Source: JBDTSW01 sp963807385 (GTDB taxonomy: Bacteria > Actinomycetota > Thermoleophilia > Solirubrobacterales > 70-9). From it: a stretch of DNA of 64,000 bases. Position 1 is the first letter of the stretch. Each line of letters starts with the position of its first letter. The notes beneath the pieces are model-generated. The model did no database searches and was not told the DNA's origin. It was given only the letters and a program-made list of their open reading frames with translations. The stretch is from positions 186,001 to 250,000 of the forward strand of contig CAWEBQ010000002.1 in the NCBI GenBank assembly GCA_963807385.1. Direction: 5' to 3'. Below are positions 41,350 to 49,987 of this stretch, piece by piece. The position numbers and the translations under genes are program-made.

Positions 41350-41775
41350 TCAGTGCCCGGCGACCCTGACTGCTATCGCCTCGATCTGAAGCTGGCCGCG
41401 GGACCCCGGGTACACCGGGCCCGCCGCCGCCAGGTGCGCCCCGGGGCCCGGAAGGGGGCGTGGCCGAAGGTCGCGGCTCACGTCGACGATCGTGAGGCCG
41501 GGGGCGCTCACGCTGGCGCCGCTGAGGAGCACGAAGTGCGCGTCGCCGTCCCCGTCGGGGTCCACGCGCTCGACGTAGGCGATCGTGCCCGAGGCCCGCT
41601 CGCAGTTGCCCAGGTCCGGGGGGCACGGGGGAGGGCGGAGCGAGGGAGCCGGCTCGGCCGGGCCGACGCGAGCATCCGGCCGTGCACCGGGGCGATCGGC
41701 GGCCCGCTCCTCGGTGCGCTCACCGCAACCGGCGATCGCCGCGGCGGCGATAACAACTGCTACATAAGCGCGCAT
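41350..41775 (-). CDS. Small secreted lipoprotein, function unknown
   Basis: 141 residues. MRAYVAVVIAAAAIAGC is a lipoprotein signal with lipobox AIAGC. A Pro/Arg-rich linker (~20-50) is followed by a compact domain with CPPDLGNCERASGTIAYVER, AHFVLLSGASVSAPGLTIVD and IEAIAVRVAG, a beta-rich pattern that might be OB-like. ATG 41775 is chosen over 41796 so that the lipobox lies at the usual distance. Divergent from the large S15-type gene. Confidence 0.62.
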   Translation of the reverse strand: MRAYVAVVIAAAAIAGCGERTEERAADRPGARPDARVGPAEPAPSLRPPPCPPDLGNCERASGTIAYVERVDPDGDGDAHFVLLSGASVSAPGLTIVDVSRDLRPRPLPGPGAHLAAAGPVYPGSRGQLQIEAIAVRVAGH

Positions 41776-41782
41776 CGACCCG

Positions 41783-41788
41783 TATGGT
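41783..41788 (+). promoter_or_regulatory. -10 element TATGGT
   Basis: Hexamer ending 7 nt before ATG 41796. It overlaps an alternative in-frame ATG at 41784, favouring 41796 as the start. Confidence 0.45.
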
Positions 41789-41795
41789 CGCCGCA

Positions 41796-44363
41796 ATGGG
41801 ACTGAGAGGCAGGTTCGTAGTTCTCGCCATGGCGCTCGGTGCCCTGGGGCTCGCCCCGTCCGCTCAGGCAGAGGTGGGCTCGGTGTTCGCCGGCGAGGTC
41901 GACTGCACGGTCGAGCCTGACGGCGTCCGCTTCTGCGGCGGCGCCCAGACGACCGTACCGACCTTCGACGGGGTTCCGATCGACGTAAACGTGGCGCTGC
42001 CGGCCGAGCCTGCCTCCGGCCCGGACGGCGACTACCCGTTGGTCGGTATCTACCACGGCTGGAGCGGGTCTGAGCTCGGCCTCGGAAGCATGCGCCGGTT
42101 CGCCGAGCGGGGATACGCGGTCTTCAGCATGAGCGACCGGGGCTGGGGCCACTCCTGCGGCGGGACGAGCCCGACGCGGCTCACGACGCCCTGTCTGACA
42201 GGTGGCTACAACCGCCTGATGGACACGCGCTACGAGGTTCGGGACGCGCAGGAGTTCATGGGTCGATTGGTCGATCAGGGCCTGGTCGACCCGCAGAGGC
42301 TGGGGGCCACGGGCGGGTCCTACGGCGGCGGCCTTTCGATGGCGCTCGCCGCGCTGCGCGACCGGAAGATGCTCCCGGACGGGACGCTCATCCCATGGAC
42401 TAGCCCGGCGGGGACGCCGATGCGGATCGCGGCGGCAGCTCCCGAGATCCCGTGGACCGACCTCGCGTACTCCCTCATGCCCAACGGCCGCACGCTCGAC
42501 TACGTCGCCGACGCCCCGTACACGAAGGGCCCGATCGGGATCCTCAAGCAATCCTTCGTCGCCGGGCTCTACGGCACCGGCCTCGCCGGCTCCAACTACG
42601 CCGCGCCAGGCGTGGACGAGGACGCGAATCTCACGGCCTGGTACGCGCTGCTGAGCGCGGGGGAGCCCTATGACCAGAACCCGCTTGCAGCCGACATCGT
42701 GGACGAGGTCACGACCCACCACTCCTCGTATTACATCGATCCGTCGACCCCGCCGGCGCCGCTGCTGATCTCGAGCGGCTGGACCGACGACCTTTTTCCG
42801 CCGGACGAGGCCATCCGCTTCTACAACCGAACGCGATCGCTGGACGAGGACGCGGACATCTCGCTGATGTTCCTGGACTACGGCCATCAGCGTGGGCAGA
42901 ACAAGGCCGCCGACGTGGCGCTGTTGCGCGCCAGGCAGAACTCGTGGTTCGACTACTACCTGAAGGAGGATGGACCCCCGCCCGAGCAGGGGGCGACCGC
43001 CATCACCCAGACGTGTCCCGGGACGTCCACCTCGGCAGGGCCCTACGAGGCCCCGACCTGGGCCGCGATCGCGCCGGGCGAGGTCCGCCACGGCGATGCC
43101 GCGAGCAAAGTGATCGCCCCGGCTGCCGGGGATCCCGCGGTGGGGCGGGCGTTCGATCCCATCGCCGGCGGCGGCGCCTGCGCGACGACTTCGGGCGCCG
43201 ACCAGCTCGGCGCCGCGACGTACCGCCTCGATCCCGCCCCAGCCAACGGCTACACGCTGATGGGCTCGCCGACCGTGATCGCCGACATCGCTTCGCCGAG
43301 CCCGACCTCTCAGGTAGCTGCGAGGCTCCTCGATGTCGATCCCCACGGCAACCAGTCCCTGGTCGCCCGCGGCCTCTACCGGCCCGCAACCGGACCGGCT
43401 GCCTCGCGTCAGGTCTTCCAGCTCCACGCCAACGGATGGAGGTTCGAGCCGGGGCACACCGCCAAGCTGGAGCTCCTGCCCAGCGACACGCCCTACGGCC
43501 GGACCTCCAACGGCCAGGGGGCCGTGACCGTGTCGAACCTGGAGCTTCGTCTGCCGGTGCTCGAGGAGCCCGGGGGCGTGGTGTCGGACCCGGCCCCCAA
43601 GGTCGTGCCGGAGGGCTACGAGCTGGCGCCGGGCTACCAGCCGGAGGTGGACACCGACGGCGACGGCATCGCCGACGGCGAGGACGACTGCCCGGCCGTT
43701 CCCGGCCCGGCGTCCAACGGTGGCTGTCCTCTCCCCGACAGCGACGGTGACGGGGTACCGGACGTCGATGACGAGTGCGACGACGAGGCTGGGCCGATCG
43801 AGAACGCCGGCTGCCCCGTCGGCGATGGTGACTCCGACGACGATGGCGTTCCCGACCTCGAGGACGCCTGCCCGGACGATCCCGGCCCGGTCGAGAACGC
43901 AGGCTGCCCCCTGCCCCCCGACGATGACCTCGACGACGACGGCGTGCCCGACGCGGAGGATGATTGCCTCACCGAGCCCGGGCCGATCGGCAACGCGGGC
44001 TGCCCGGTCAAGCCGGCCACCTGTACCACCAGCATTGACGGGACGTCCCGTGATGACCGCCTCACCGGGACCCCGGGCACCGAGCTCATGCGCGCCCGCG
44101 GCGGCGATGACTCGATCCGCGCGCGCGGCGGCGACGACTGTGTGCGAGGCGGGCCGGGTGCGGACGTCATCCGGGCGGGCGCCGGCGACGATCTGATCAA
44201 CGGGGGCGCGCGGGCGGACCGGCTGCACGGTGGCCGCGGCTCGGATCTCCTGATTGCGCGCGGCCACGGCTCCGACGTGGTGCGCTGCGGCGCGGGTAAG
44301 GACGAGGCCGTAGTGGATCGAACCGATTCGGTCGCCGGCTGCGAGACCGTCCGCCGCCGCTAG
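41796..44363 (+). CDS. Secreted S15/CocE-type hydrolase with TSP3 and RTX calcium-binding repeats
   Basis: 855 residues. Signal peptide (FVVLAMALGALGLAPSAQA), then an X-Pro dipeptidyl-peptidase/CocE-like alpha/beta hydrolase (~30-400): GIYHGWSGSE, nucleophile TGGSYGGG near 173, acid SSGWTDDLFPPDE, His DYGHQRG; a beta-sandwich domain (~410-590); four thrombospondin type-3-like repeats (~615-745, e.g. DTDGDGIADGEDDCP, DSDGDGVPDVDDEC), each ending in an NAGCP/NGGCP cap; and C-terminal RTX-like GGDD repeats (~770-830). Expected extracellular Ca2+-stabilised peptidase or esterase. Substrate unknown. Confidence 0.82.
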   Translation: MGLRGRFVVLAMALGALGLAPSAQAEVGSVFAGEVDCTVEPDGVRFCGGAQTTVPTFDGVPIDVNVALPAEPASGPDGDYPLVGIYHGWSGSELGLGSMRRFAERGYAVFSMSDRGWGHSCGGTSPTRLTTPCLTGGYNRLMDTRYEVRDAQEFMGRLVDQGLVDPQRLGATGGSYGGGLSMALAALRDRKMLPDGTLIPWTSPAGTPMRIAAAAPEIPWTDLAYSLMPNGRTLDYVADAPYTKGPIGILKQSFVAGLYGTGLAGSNYAAPGVDEDANLTAWYALLSAGEPYDQNPLAADIVDEVTTHHSSYYIDPSTPPAPLLISSGWTDDLFPPDEAIRFYNRTRSLDEDADISLMFLDYGHQRGQNKAADVALLRARQNSWFDYYLKEDGPPPEQGATAITQTCPGTSTSAGPYEAPTWAAIAPGEVRHGDAASKVIAPAAGDPAVGRAFDPIAGGGACATTSGADQLGAATYRLDPAPANGYTLMGSPTVIADIASPSPTSQVAARLLDVDPHGNQSLVARGLYRPATGPAASRQVFQLHANGWRFEPGHTAKLELLPSDTPYGRTSNGQGAVTVSNLELRLPVLEEPGGVVSDPAPKVVPEGYELAPGYQPEVDTDGDGIADGEDDCPAVPGPASNGGCPLPDSDGDGVPDVDDECDDEAGPIENAGCPVGDGDSDDDGVPDLEDACPDDPGPVENAGCPLPPDDDLDDDGVPDAEDDCLTEPGPIGNAGCPVKPATCTTSIDGTSRDDRLTGTPGTELMRARGGDDSIRARGGDDCVRGGPGADVIRAGAGDDLINGGARADRLHGGRGSDLLIARGHGSDVVRCGAGKDEAVVDRTDSVAGCETVRRR

Positions 44364-44414
44364 CTACCTCGTCCGCCTGGGCGTCCGCCCGCCCCACTAG
44401 CGTCGGGTGGCCGG

Positions 44415-45209
44415 ATGCTCTTCTTCGACCTCAGCGCCGGAGCGCTCGCCGTCATGGTCTTCGGGTTCGTCATGGGCATGACGGTGGTCGGGATCGCTGC
44501 CGGGCACAGGCTGCGCCACCTCTCCGACAGCCTCAAGGAGCCCTTCGCGGTGCTCCAGGCGGCGCTGCTCGGCATCGTCGGCCTCGTGCTCGCCTTCGGG
44601 CTCTCGCTCGCGCTCGACCGCTACGAGTCCCGTCGCACCGGAGTGGTTGACGACGCGAACACGATCGGCACCACCTACCTCAGGGCGCAGACCCTGAAGG
44701 AGCCGATGCGCCGAGAGTCGATCCGCGACCTGAGGGCCTACACGGACACCAGCATCGTGCTGACCGACTCCATCCCCGGCGGGGGCGAGGAGGCCGAGGC
44801 TGTGGCCGACGGGCAGAAGCTGCAGCAGAGCCTGTGGGCGGCGGCCGCACGTGCGCTCGACCAGTCCCCGGTTGACAGCGCGCCACGGCTCTACGTCGAG
44901 ACCCTCAACGAGATGATCGACCAGCGCACGGTTCGCGTCGCCGGCCTGTCCAACCGCGTCCCCGACGCGGTCCTCGCGCTCGAGGTCGTGGGCGCGGCGC
45001 TCGCCCTCGGGCTGCTCGGGGCCTACCTGGCCATGCTGGGTCGCGGCGTGGCCTCGGTGCTGGTCGCCTCGGCGCTCGTCAGCTTCCTGCTCTACGTCAC
45101 GTTCGACCTCGACCGCCCGCACCGGGGGCTGATCCAGGTGCCCGACACCCCGCTGGTAAACCAGCGCGCCTCGATGGAGGGCCCGCCGGTCGCGCGGGGG
45201 CCCGATTAG
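44415..45209 (+). CDS. DUF4239-type membrane protein
   Basis: 264 residues. TM helices at the start (LAVMVFGFVMGMTVVGIAAG), near 45-62 (VLQAALLGIVGLVLAFGLSLA) and two at the end (VVGAALALGLLGAYLAML, VLVASALVSFLLYVTFDL); between them a ~120-residue domain with VVDDANTIGTTYLRAQTL, the DUF4239 signature. Function unknown. TAGCGT 11 nt upstream is a weak promoter candidate. Confidence 0.8.
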   Translation: MLFFDLSAGALAVMVFGFVMGMTVVGIAAGHRLRHLSDSLKEPFAVLQAALLGIVGLVLAFGLSLALDRYESRRTGVVDDANTIGTTYLRAQTLKEPMRRESIRDLRAYTDTSIVLTDSIPGGGEEAEAVADGQKLQQSLWAAAARALDQSPVDSAPRLYVETLNEMIDQRTVRVAGLSNRVPDAVLALEVVGAALALGLLGAYLAMLGRGVASVLVASALVSFLLYVTFDLDRPHRGLIQVPDTPLVNQRASMEGPPVARGPD

Positions 45210-45260
45210 GGGCGCAACGGACCCCGGGGCGAGGGTTGTGGCCGGCGGCGGGACGCGAGG

Positions 45261-45276
45261 CAAGGCCGCGGCCTTG
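45261..45276. repeat. 16-bp perfect palindrome
   Basis: CAAGGCCGCGGCCTTG between the DUF4239 and MMPL genes. Could be part of the hairpin cluster that ends both transcripts, or a protein-binding site. Confidence 0.4.
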
Positions 45277-45313
45277 TTATCAGTGACGGAGGGAGCACCG
45301 GCCGCGGGTTTTT

Positions 45314-45340
45314 GCGATGCGCGGCTTTTGCCCGCATCGC
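45314..45340. terminator. Strong hairpin between convergent genes
   Basis: GCGATGCG pairs with CGCATCGC around an inner GGC/GCC stem and a TTTT loop with one bulged base. It lies 105 nt past the DUF4239 stop. Read on the minus strand, a short A-run (rather than a U-tract) follows, so it is not a classic intrinsic terminator. Confidence 0.4.
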
Positions 45341-45426
45341 GGGAAGAATCCGGTTGGCGCCGCCGATGCCCCCATGCCAACGCGCCGTGCCGTGGGTGTG
45401 AGCCCTTGGACTGGCGGACGGCCGCC

Positions 45427-45442
45427 CAGGGCCTGAGCCCTG
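45427..45442 (-). terminator. Hairpin CAGGGC-4 nt-GCCCTG just after the MMPL stop
   Basis: Begins 9 nt downstream of the MMPL stop codon (minus strand). GC-rich without a U-tract, typical of what is seen in high-GC actinobacteria. Confidence 0.4.
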
Positions 45443-45451
45443 CCTTGGGCC

Positions 45452-47881
45452 CTACGCGTCCGCTGGTTTCTCCGCCGCGCCCGGCTTCGCCGGGGCCCCG
45501 GTGTCCTCCGCCTCGAAGTACTCCTCGCCCTCGATGGAGACACGGGGGAGGATGCGGTCGAGCCAACCGGGCAGCCACCACGCTCGGTCGCCCAGCAACA
45601 CCATCACGGCCGGGATCAGCAGGCAACGCACGAGGGTCGCATCAATTGCGATCGCCACCGCCAGGCCCACGCCGAACTCCTTCACGAGGGGGTCACCGTT
45701 CAGCACGAAGCTTGAGAAGACGCAAACCATGATGAGTGCGGCCGATGTGATCACGCGGCCGGTGGAGGCGAGACCGTCCACCACGGCCTCGGTCGCGTCC
45801 TTCGTCCGCCGGTAGTGGTCCTGCATCTGGCTGACCAGGAACACCTCGTAGTCCATGGACAGGCCGAAGAGGATCGCGAACATCAGAAGTGGCACGAACG
45901 AGACGATCGGGACCGAGTGGTCCAGCCCGATCAGGCTCGCCCCCCAGCCCTCCTGGAAGACGAGCGTGACGACGCCGTAGGCCGCACCGACCGAGAGCAG
46001 GTTGGCCAGCGCGGCCTTGATCGGGATCACCACCGAGCGGAAGGCGAACAGGAGGACGATGACCGAGAGGCCGACGACGATCAGGATCATCGACGGCAGC
46101 TTCTCGCCGATGCGGTCGGCCAGATCGATGTAGCCGGCCGTGGTGCCGCCCACGGTGGCGGTCATTCCCTGGCCCTTCGTTGCCTCGGGGATGACCACGT
46201 TCCGCAGGTGGCGGACCAACTGCTCGGTGCGGTCGCTCGACGGTGAGGAGGTGGAGACGACGGTCATCACCGCGGCGTCGCCGGACGAGTTCACCTTCGG
46301 CTCGGACACGTTGTCGACGTCGTCCGTGGCCTCGATCTTGTCCCGCAGCTTCTGCAGGCGGGGGTCGCTGGCGCTTGACTTGAGGAAGTCCTCCTGCTTG
46401 GCAAGCTGCTTCTGCTGCTTCTGGTCGGGCGGCGGCGCCTCGGCCTGCGCCTGCGACTCCGCTTGGTCCTGCGGGACGCCCTCGGCGACTAGCTGGCTCA
46501 CCTGCGCCTGTTGCTGTTGCTGAGCCTTCTCCTCCTGGCTTGACTGCTTGGCCTCGACCTGGTTGAGCTGGGCCTGATCGTTCTTGGCCGGCTTCGTGAG
46601 GTTGACCGCGACGAGCATCGGCCCGTTTTGGCCCGCGCCGAAGCCGCGGGTGAGCCCGTCGTAGGCCTGGCGCGCCGTGGTGGACTTCGAGAGGGCGCCG
46701 ACGTCGTTCTGGCCCAGGCTGAGGTTCAGGACCGGCAGCGCCAGCACGATCAGGATCACGGACGAGACCAGGATCGCGGGCCAGGGACGGGCGGCTACCG
46801 CGCGCGCCCATCTCGCCCAGCCATGGGGCTCGTGATCGTCGGGGTGGGTGCGCCCGAGCTTGACCCGCAGCGAGTTGATCCGCAGTCCCATCGTGCTCAG
46901 CAGAGCCGGCAGCAGCGTCGTGGCCGCGGCGACCGCCACCAGGACGGCGATCCCGGCCGTGTAGCCCAGGTGGCTGACGAGCGGGATTCCCGCGAAGGCG
47001 AGCGAGCAGAGCGCGATGATCACGGTGAAGCCGGCGAAGACCACTGCACCGCCGGCCGTCGCGGTCGCCCGCACCACCGAGGCCTGGACCTCCATCCCCG
47101 CGGCCAACTGCTGCTTGTGGCGGGTGACGATGAAGAGCGAATAGTCGATCCCCACCCCAAGGCCGATCATTGTCGCGAGGGTGGGCGAGATCGTCGGCAC
47201 CTCGAACGTGTGGCCAAGCAGGCCGATGATCGAGAGCGTGCAGACGAGCCCGAGGACCGCCGTGATGATCGGGAGCGTCATCGCGGCAACGCTCCCGAAG
47301 GCGAAGAGCAGAATGATCACCGCGGCGACGAGGCCGATCACCTCGCTGGAGTGCGTCGACGGCTTCGACACCTCCTGGCCCAGGTAGCCGCCCGCCGAGA
47401 CCTTGATCCCGGCCTCCTTCGCGGGGTCGGCCGCGTCGATCACCGCGTTGGCCTCGTCCACGTCCAGGTCTCCCTGTGACAGGTCGAGCGTCACCGAGAT
47501 GTAGCCGATCCTCTCGTCCTTTGACAGCGCCTTCTTGCCTCGGGCAGACAGCGGGCTCACGGCCCGCACGACGTGGGGCGCCTGGCGCACCGAGTCCACG
47601 GCCTTGTCGACGGCGCCGCTGTTGGCGGCGTCCGTCAGCTTTCCCTTGCTGGCCTCGAGGACGATCGGGTTGGTGCCGTTCGCCTCCTTGGGAAGCCGCT
47701 TGTTCAGGAGATCGATCGACTTGGTGGAGCCCGTCCCCGGCAGAGAGAGGTCGTCGGAGGTCAGCGATCCTGCGAGCGACGCTGAGATCGCGAGTCCAAC
47801 GGCTAGCGCGACCCAGGCCGCGATCACCCAACGGTGATGGCGCGCGCAGGCCTCGGCTAAATGGTGGAGTACCCGGGTCAC
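45452..47881 (-). CDS. MMPL/RND-family transporter
   Basis: 809 residues, about 12 helices in two repeats. TM1 (WVIAAWVALAVGLAISASLAG) precedes a periplasmic loop. The proton-relay-like motifs GLGVGIDYSLFIVTRHKQQ (TM4 region) and FGLSMDYEVFLVSQM (TM10 region) are intact. The second periplasmic loop holds an unusual Gln-rich stretch (EEKAQQQQQAQV, DQKQQKQLAKQ). Exports lipids, siderophores or drugs. GTG 47881 follows the MarR stop by 23 nt, so MarR control within one operon is likely. Confidence 0.9.
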   Translation of the reverse strand: MTRVLHHLAEACARHHRWVIAAWVALAVGLAISASLAGSLTSDDLSLPGTGSTKSIDLLNKRLPKEANGTNPIVLEASKGKLTDAANSGAVDKAVDSVRQAPHVVRAVSPLSARGKKALSKDERIGYISVTLDLSQGDLDVDEANAVIDAADPAKEAGIKVSAGGYLGQEVSKPSTHSSEVIGLVAAVIILLFAFGSVAAMTLPIITAVLGLVCTLSIIGLLGHTFEVPTISPTLATMIGLGVGIDYSLFIVTRHKQQLAAGMEVQASVVRATATAGGAVVFAGFTVIIALCSLAFAGIPLVSHLGYTAGIAVLVAVAAATTLLPALLSTMGLRINSLRVKLGRTHPDDHEPHGWARWARAVAARPWPAILVSSVILIVLALPVLNLSLGQNDVGALSKSTTARQAYDGLTRGFGAGQNGPMLVAVNLTKPAKNDQAQLNQVEAKQSSQEEKAQQQQQAQVSQLVAEGVPQDQAESQAQAEAPPPDQKQQKQLAKQEDFLKSSASDPRLQKLRDKIEATDDVDNVSEPKVNSSGDAAVMTVVSTSSPSSDRTEQLVRHLRNVVIPEATKGQGMTATVGGTTAGYIDLADRIGEKLPSMILIVVGLSVIVLLFAFRSVVIPIKAALANLLSVGAAYGVVTLVFQEGWGASLIGLDHSVPIVSFVPLLMFAILFGLSMDYEVFLVSQMQDHYRRTKDATEAVVDGLASTGRVITSAALIMVCVFSSFVLNGDPLVKEFGVGLAVAIAIDATLVRCLLIPAVMVLLGDRAWWLPGWLDRILPRVSIEGEEYFEAEDTGAPAKPGAAEKPADA

Positions 47882-47904
47882 AGATCCGTTCGTCGGGGTG
47901 GACG

Positions 47905-48348
47905 CTATCCGGCCACGCGGACCCACGCATCCGCGAGCGTGCGCTGCTCGGCGGGGGAGAGGCGCTCCAGGAACAGGCGCCGGACCCCCTCGAGGTGCGT
48001 GGGCCGGGCCTCGGTGAGGTGGGTGCAGCCGCGGTCGGTGAGCACCGCGAACGCGCCGCGGGCATCGGCGTCGCAGCGGACCCGCTCAACCAAACCGTCC
48101 CGGCAGAGCCTGTCCACAAGGCGGGTCAGGCCGCTCGGCGTGAGCAGGACCGACTCGGCGAGCTCGCTCATGCGCAGCCGCCGCTGGGGCGCATCGGCGA
48201 GCTGGACCAGGACGTCGTAGGCGGAGAGCGGCAGGTCGTGCGCGTCGCGGAGCTCAGCGTCCAGGGCGGCGACGAGGCGCGAGTGCGCCCGGAGGAAACC
48301 ACGCCACGCCGCCAGCTCGACCTCGTCCAGGCCAGAGTCCTTGCTCAC
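47905..48348 (-). CDS. MarR-family transcriptional regulator
   Basis: 147 residues with a winged helix: LSAYDVLVQLADAPQRRLRM, SELAESVLLTPSGLTRLVDRL (recognition helix) and the wing DARGAFAVLTDRGCTHL. Such repressors respond to phenolics, fatty acids or drugs. Its GTG overlaps the stop of the upstream membrane gene (GTGA), and TACAGT lies 6 nt before the start, so it can be read both by coupling and from its own leaderless promoter. The adjacent MMPL exporter is the probable target. Confidence 0.9.
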   Translation of the reverse strand: MSKDSGLDEVELAAWRGFLRAHSRLVAALDAELRDAHDLPLSAYDVLVQLADAPQRRLRMSELAESVLLTPSGLTRLVDRLCRDGLVERVRCDADARGAFAVLTDRGCTHLTEARPTHLEGVRRLFLERLSPAEQRTLADAWVRVAG

Positions 48349-48746
48349 GCAACTACTGTACCCGAGGCCGCAGCTTTCGCCTCCCGGGCGCCCGCCACCG
48401 CAAGCCAAAGCCCGGCGAGCAGAGGCGCCAGGGCCATGCCCCAGGTGACGGCGTTCGCGTTGAACTCCCAATACGGGTCGCTGATGAACCCCCACCACGA
48501 CGGAAGCAGGTGCACGACGACCAGGCCGAGCGCGGTGCCGAGGCCGGCGACGATTGCGGCGAACGGGGCCAGCTGGCTGCGCCGCAGCGCCAGCACGCTT
48601 GATGCCGCCAGGAGAAAAAACCCTGCGAGGGCGATGGCGGTGCCCGAAGCCGGCAGGTCGCGTGCGGGTTGGTTCACCCCGTGGTCAACGACGTGGGCCA
48701 CGAGAAGCAACAACAGCAGCAGGTTCAGTTGAGCCAGCCTGGTCAT
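48345..48746 (-). CDS. Small four-helix membrane protein
   Basis: 133 residues: LLLLLLLVAHVVDHGVNQP, AIALAGFFLLAASSVLALRR, LAPFAAIVAGLGTALGLVVVH and TWGMALAPLLAGLWLAVAG. Conserved-looking His/Asp in TM1 and WWGFISDPYWEFNAN between helices 3 and 4. Family not recognised. An 8-nt direct repeat (ATGACCAG) spans its start codon. Probably co-transcribed with MarR and MMPL. Confidence 0.65.
   Translation of the reverse strand: MTRLAQLNLLLLLLLVAHVVDHGVNQPARDLPASGTAIALAGFFLLAASSVLALRRSQLAPFAAIVAGLGTALGLVVVHLLPSWWGFISDPYWEFNANAVTWGMALAPLLAGLWLAVAGAREAKAAASGTVVA
48355..48360 (-). promoter_or_regulatory. -10 element TACAGT inside the upstream gene
   Basis: Hexamer ending 6 nt before GTG 48348 of marR, within the last codons of the membrane protein gene. 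Confidence 0.4.
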
Positions 48747-48779
48747 CTACTGGTCATACGCGAGAAGCCGCGGGAACGA

Positions 48780-49919
48780 TCAGCCCGCAACACCCGCGGT
48801 TTCCGCCAGCTCGGTGCGGCTGAGCGATTCCAGGAGGAGCCGAGCGGTCGGCGGCCCCACCTCCCCGACCTCCACCAGCGTTCCGGGCCAGTAGGGGCTC
48901 TCGGCCGGTGTCGCTCTGCCCAACAGGCCCGGCATGTGAGTCCAGCTGCCGCTGTTGAGCAAGGCGGCGCCGCCCGGGGTTCTCCAGCCGGGTTCACCCT
49001 CGAGGGGGCCTCGCCGGTGTGTGTGGCCGAAGATGATGTGGTCCGCCTCGATGCCGAGCCGGTCGGCGACCTCGCCCATCGCCGCCAGCCCGGCTCGCGT
49101 GATCGCCCCAGGCGAGAGGTCCGGCTTCACCGGGCCGAGCCCGAACCGGTTCGCCATCCCGACGGCGCCCGGCAAGGCGACGGAGCCGAGCAGCCATCCG
49201 CGCAGCTTCTGGGCGCGGGTCGCCCCCTCGCTCATCGCAGCCCAGATGCGCGCGGAGGGGCCGGGGCCTCGTCGGTCCGCGCTTACGCCCTGGGCCAGCG
49301 CGAACAGGAACGCGTAGACGGGGGTGAGGGCGCGCTCGTACTCGTCGGGATCCGTCGGCCCCGTCGGCGCGTCGAGAGGGTCCTCGGCCTCGCTGGGCGG
49401 GGGACCGAGCGCACGCTCCACGGCGGCCAGGGCGAGGCGCTCGAACGTGGGGATGGTTAGGTGGCGGTCGAGGTAGTGACCGTGGCTGGCGTACACGTCG
49501 TCGCGGACCCAGACGCCCGGGTAGGCGAGCTCCACCGTCCGGTGGCCGGCCCGCCGGGCGAGTGCGACCAGCGGCCCCTCGAGGCCGTCCGGGGCGAGCT
49601 GCTCCAACCCCAGCGGGGGGGCCCGGTCGAGGCGCCGGCGTGCCATCCAGTCCTCGAGGATGTGATGGTCGTGGTTGCCCGGGATCACCGTCAGCCGAGC
49701 GCCCGGCGCCGCCTCCGCCAGGGAGGCGAAGAACGGCTGGGCCAGCTCGAGGGCCTCGGCGAGCGGGCGCTCGCGCAGCTCAACGACGTCCCCGAGGAGG
49801 ATCACCCGATCGGCCCCGGCAAGCTCCGCCAGCAGCGCGTCTCGCAGCGCCGGCCGGCGCAGAAGGTCGACGTCCGTGCCGGCGCCGAGGTGAAGGTCGG
49901 AGACGATGAGCGTCCTCAT
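48780..49919 (-). CDS. Metallophosphoesterase
   Basis: 379 residues of the calcineurin-like phosphoesterase fold: LIVSDLHLGAG (DxH), ILLGDVVELRE (GD), VIPGNHDHHILEDW (GNHD), VYASHGHYLD (H) and IIFGHTHRRG (GHTH). All five metal motifs are intact. A ~100-residue helical insert sits between the fourth and fifth motifs. ATG 49919 gives the fold its first strand directly. Could act on nucleotides, lipids or phosphoproteins. First gene of a leftward run to MMPL. Confidence 0.87.
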   Translation of the reverse strand: MRTLIVSDLHLGAGTDVDLLRRPALRDALLAELAGADRVILLGDVVELRERPLAEALELAQPFFASLAEAAPGARLTVIPGNHDHHILEDWMARRRLDRAPPLGLEQLAPDGLEGPLVALARRAGHRTVELAYPGVWVRDDVYASHGHYLDRHLTIPTFERLALAAVERALGPPPSEAEDPLDAPTGPTDPDEYERALTPVYAFLFALAQGVSADRRGPGPSARIWAAMSEGATRAQKLRGWLLGSVALPGAVGMANRFGLGPVKPDLSPGAITRAGLAAMGEVADRLGIEADHIIFGHTHRRGPLEGEPGWRTPGGAALLNSGSWTHMPGLLGRATPAESPYWPGTLVEVGEVGPPTARLLLESLSRTELAETAGVAG

Positions 49920-49971
49920 GGGAGCAATCGTGGCAGGCCGGGCTGGCCGGCCGCCCGGCTGCACCGGGGGA

Positions 49972-49977
49972 TAGACT
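49972..49977 (+). promoter_or_regulatory. -10 element TAGACT
   Basis: Hexamer ending 10 nt before GTG 49988 of the ALDH-GMC fusion, in the 68-nt divergent spacer. Confidence 0.45.
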
Positions 49978-49987
49978 CGCCGGCGAA

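Noticed and set aside
41760..44267. 835-codon frame antisense to the S15-type peptidase gene
   Set aside because: Composition is His/Arg/Val-rich shadow protein with no domain motif; the plus-strand gene has intact catalytic and repeat motifs.
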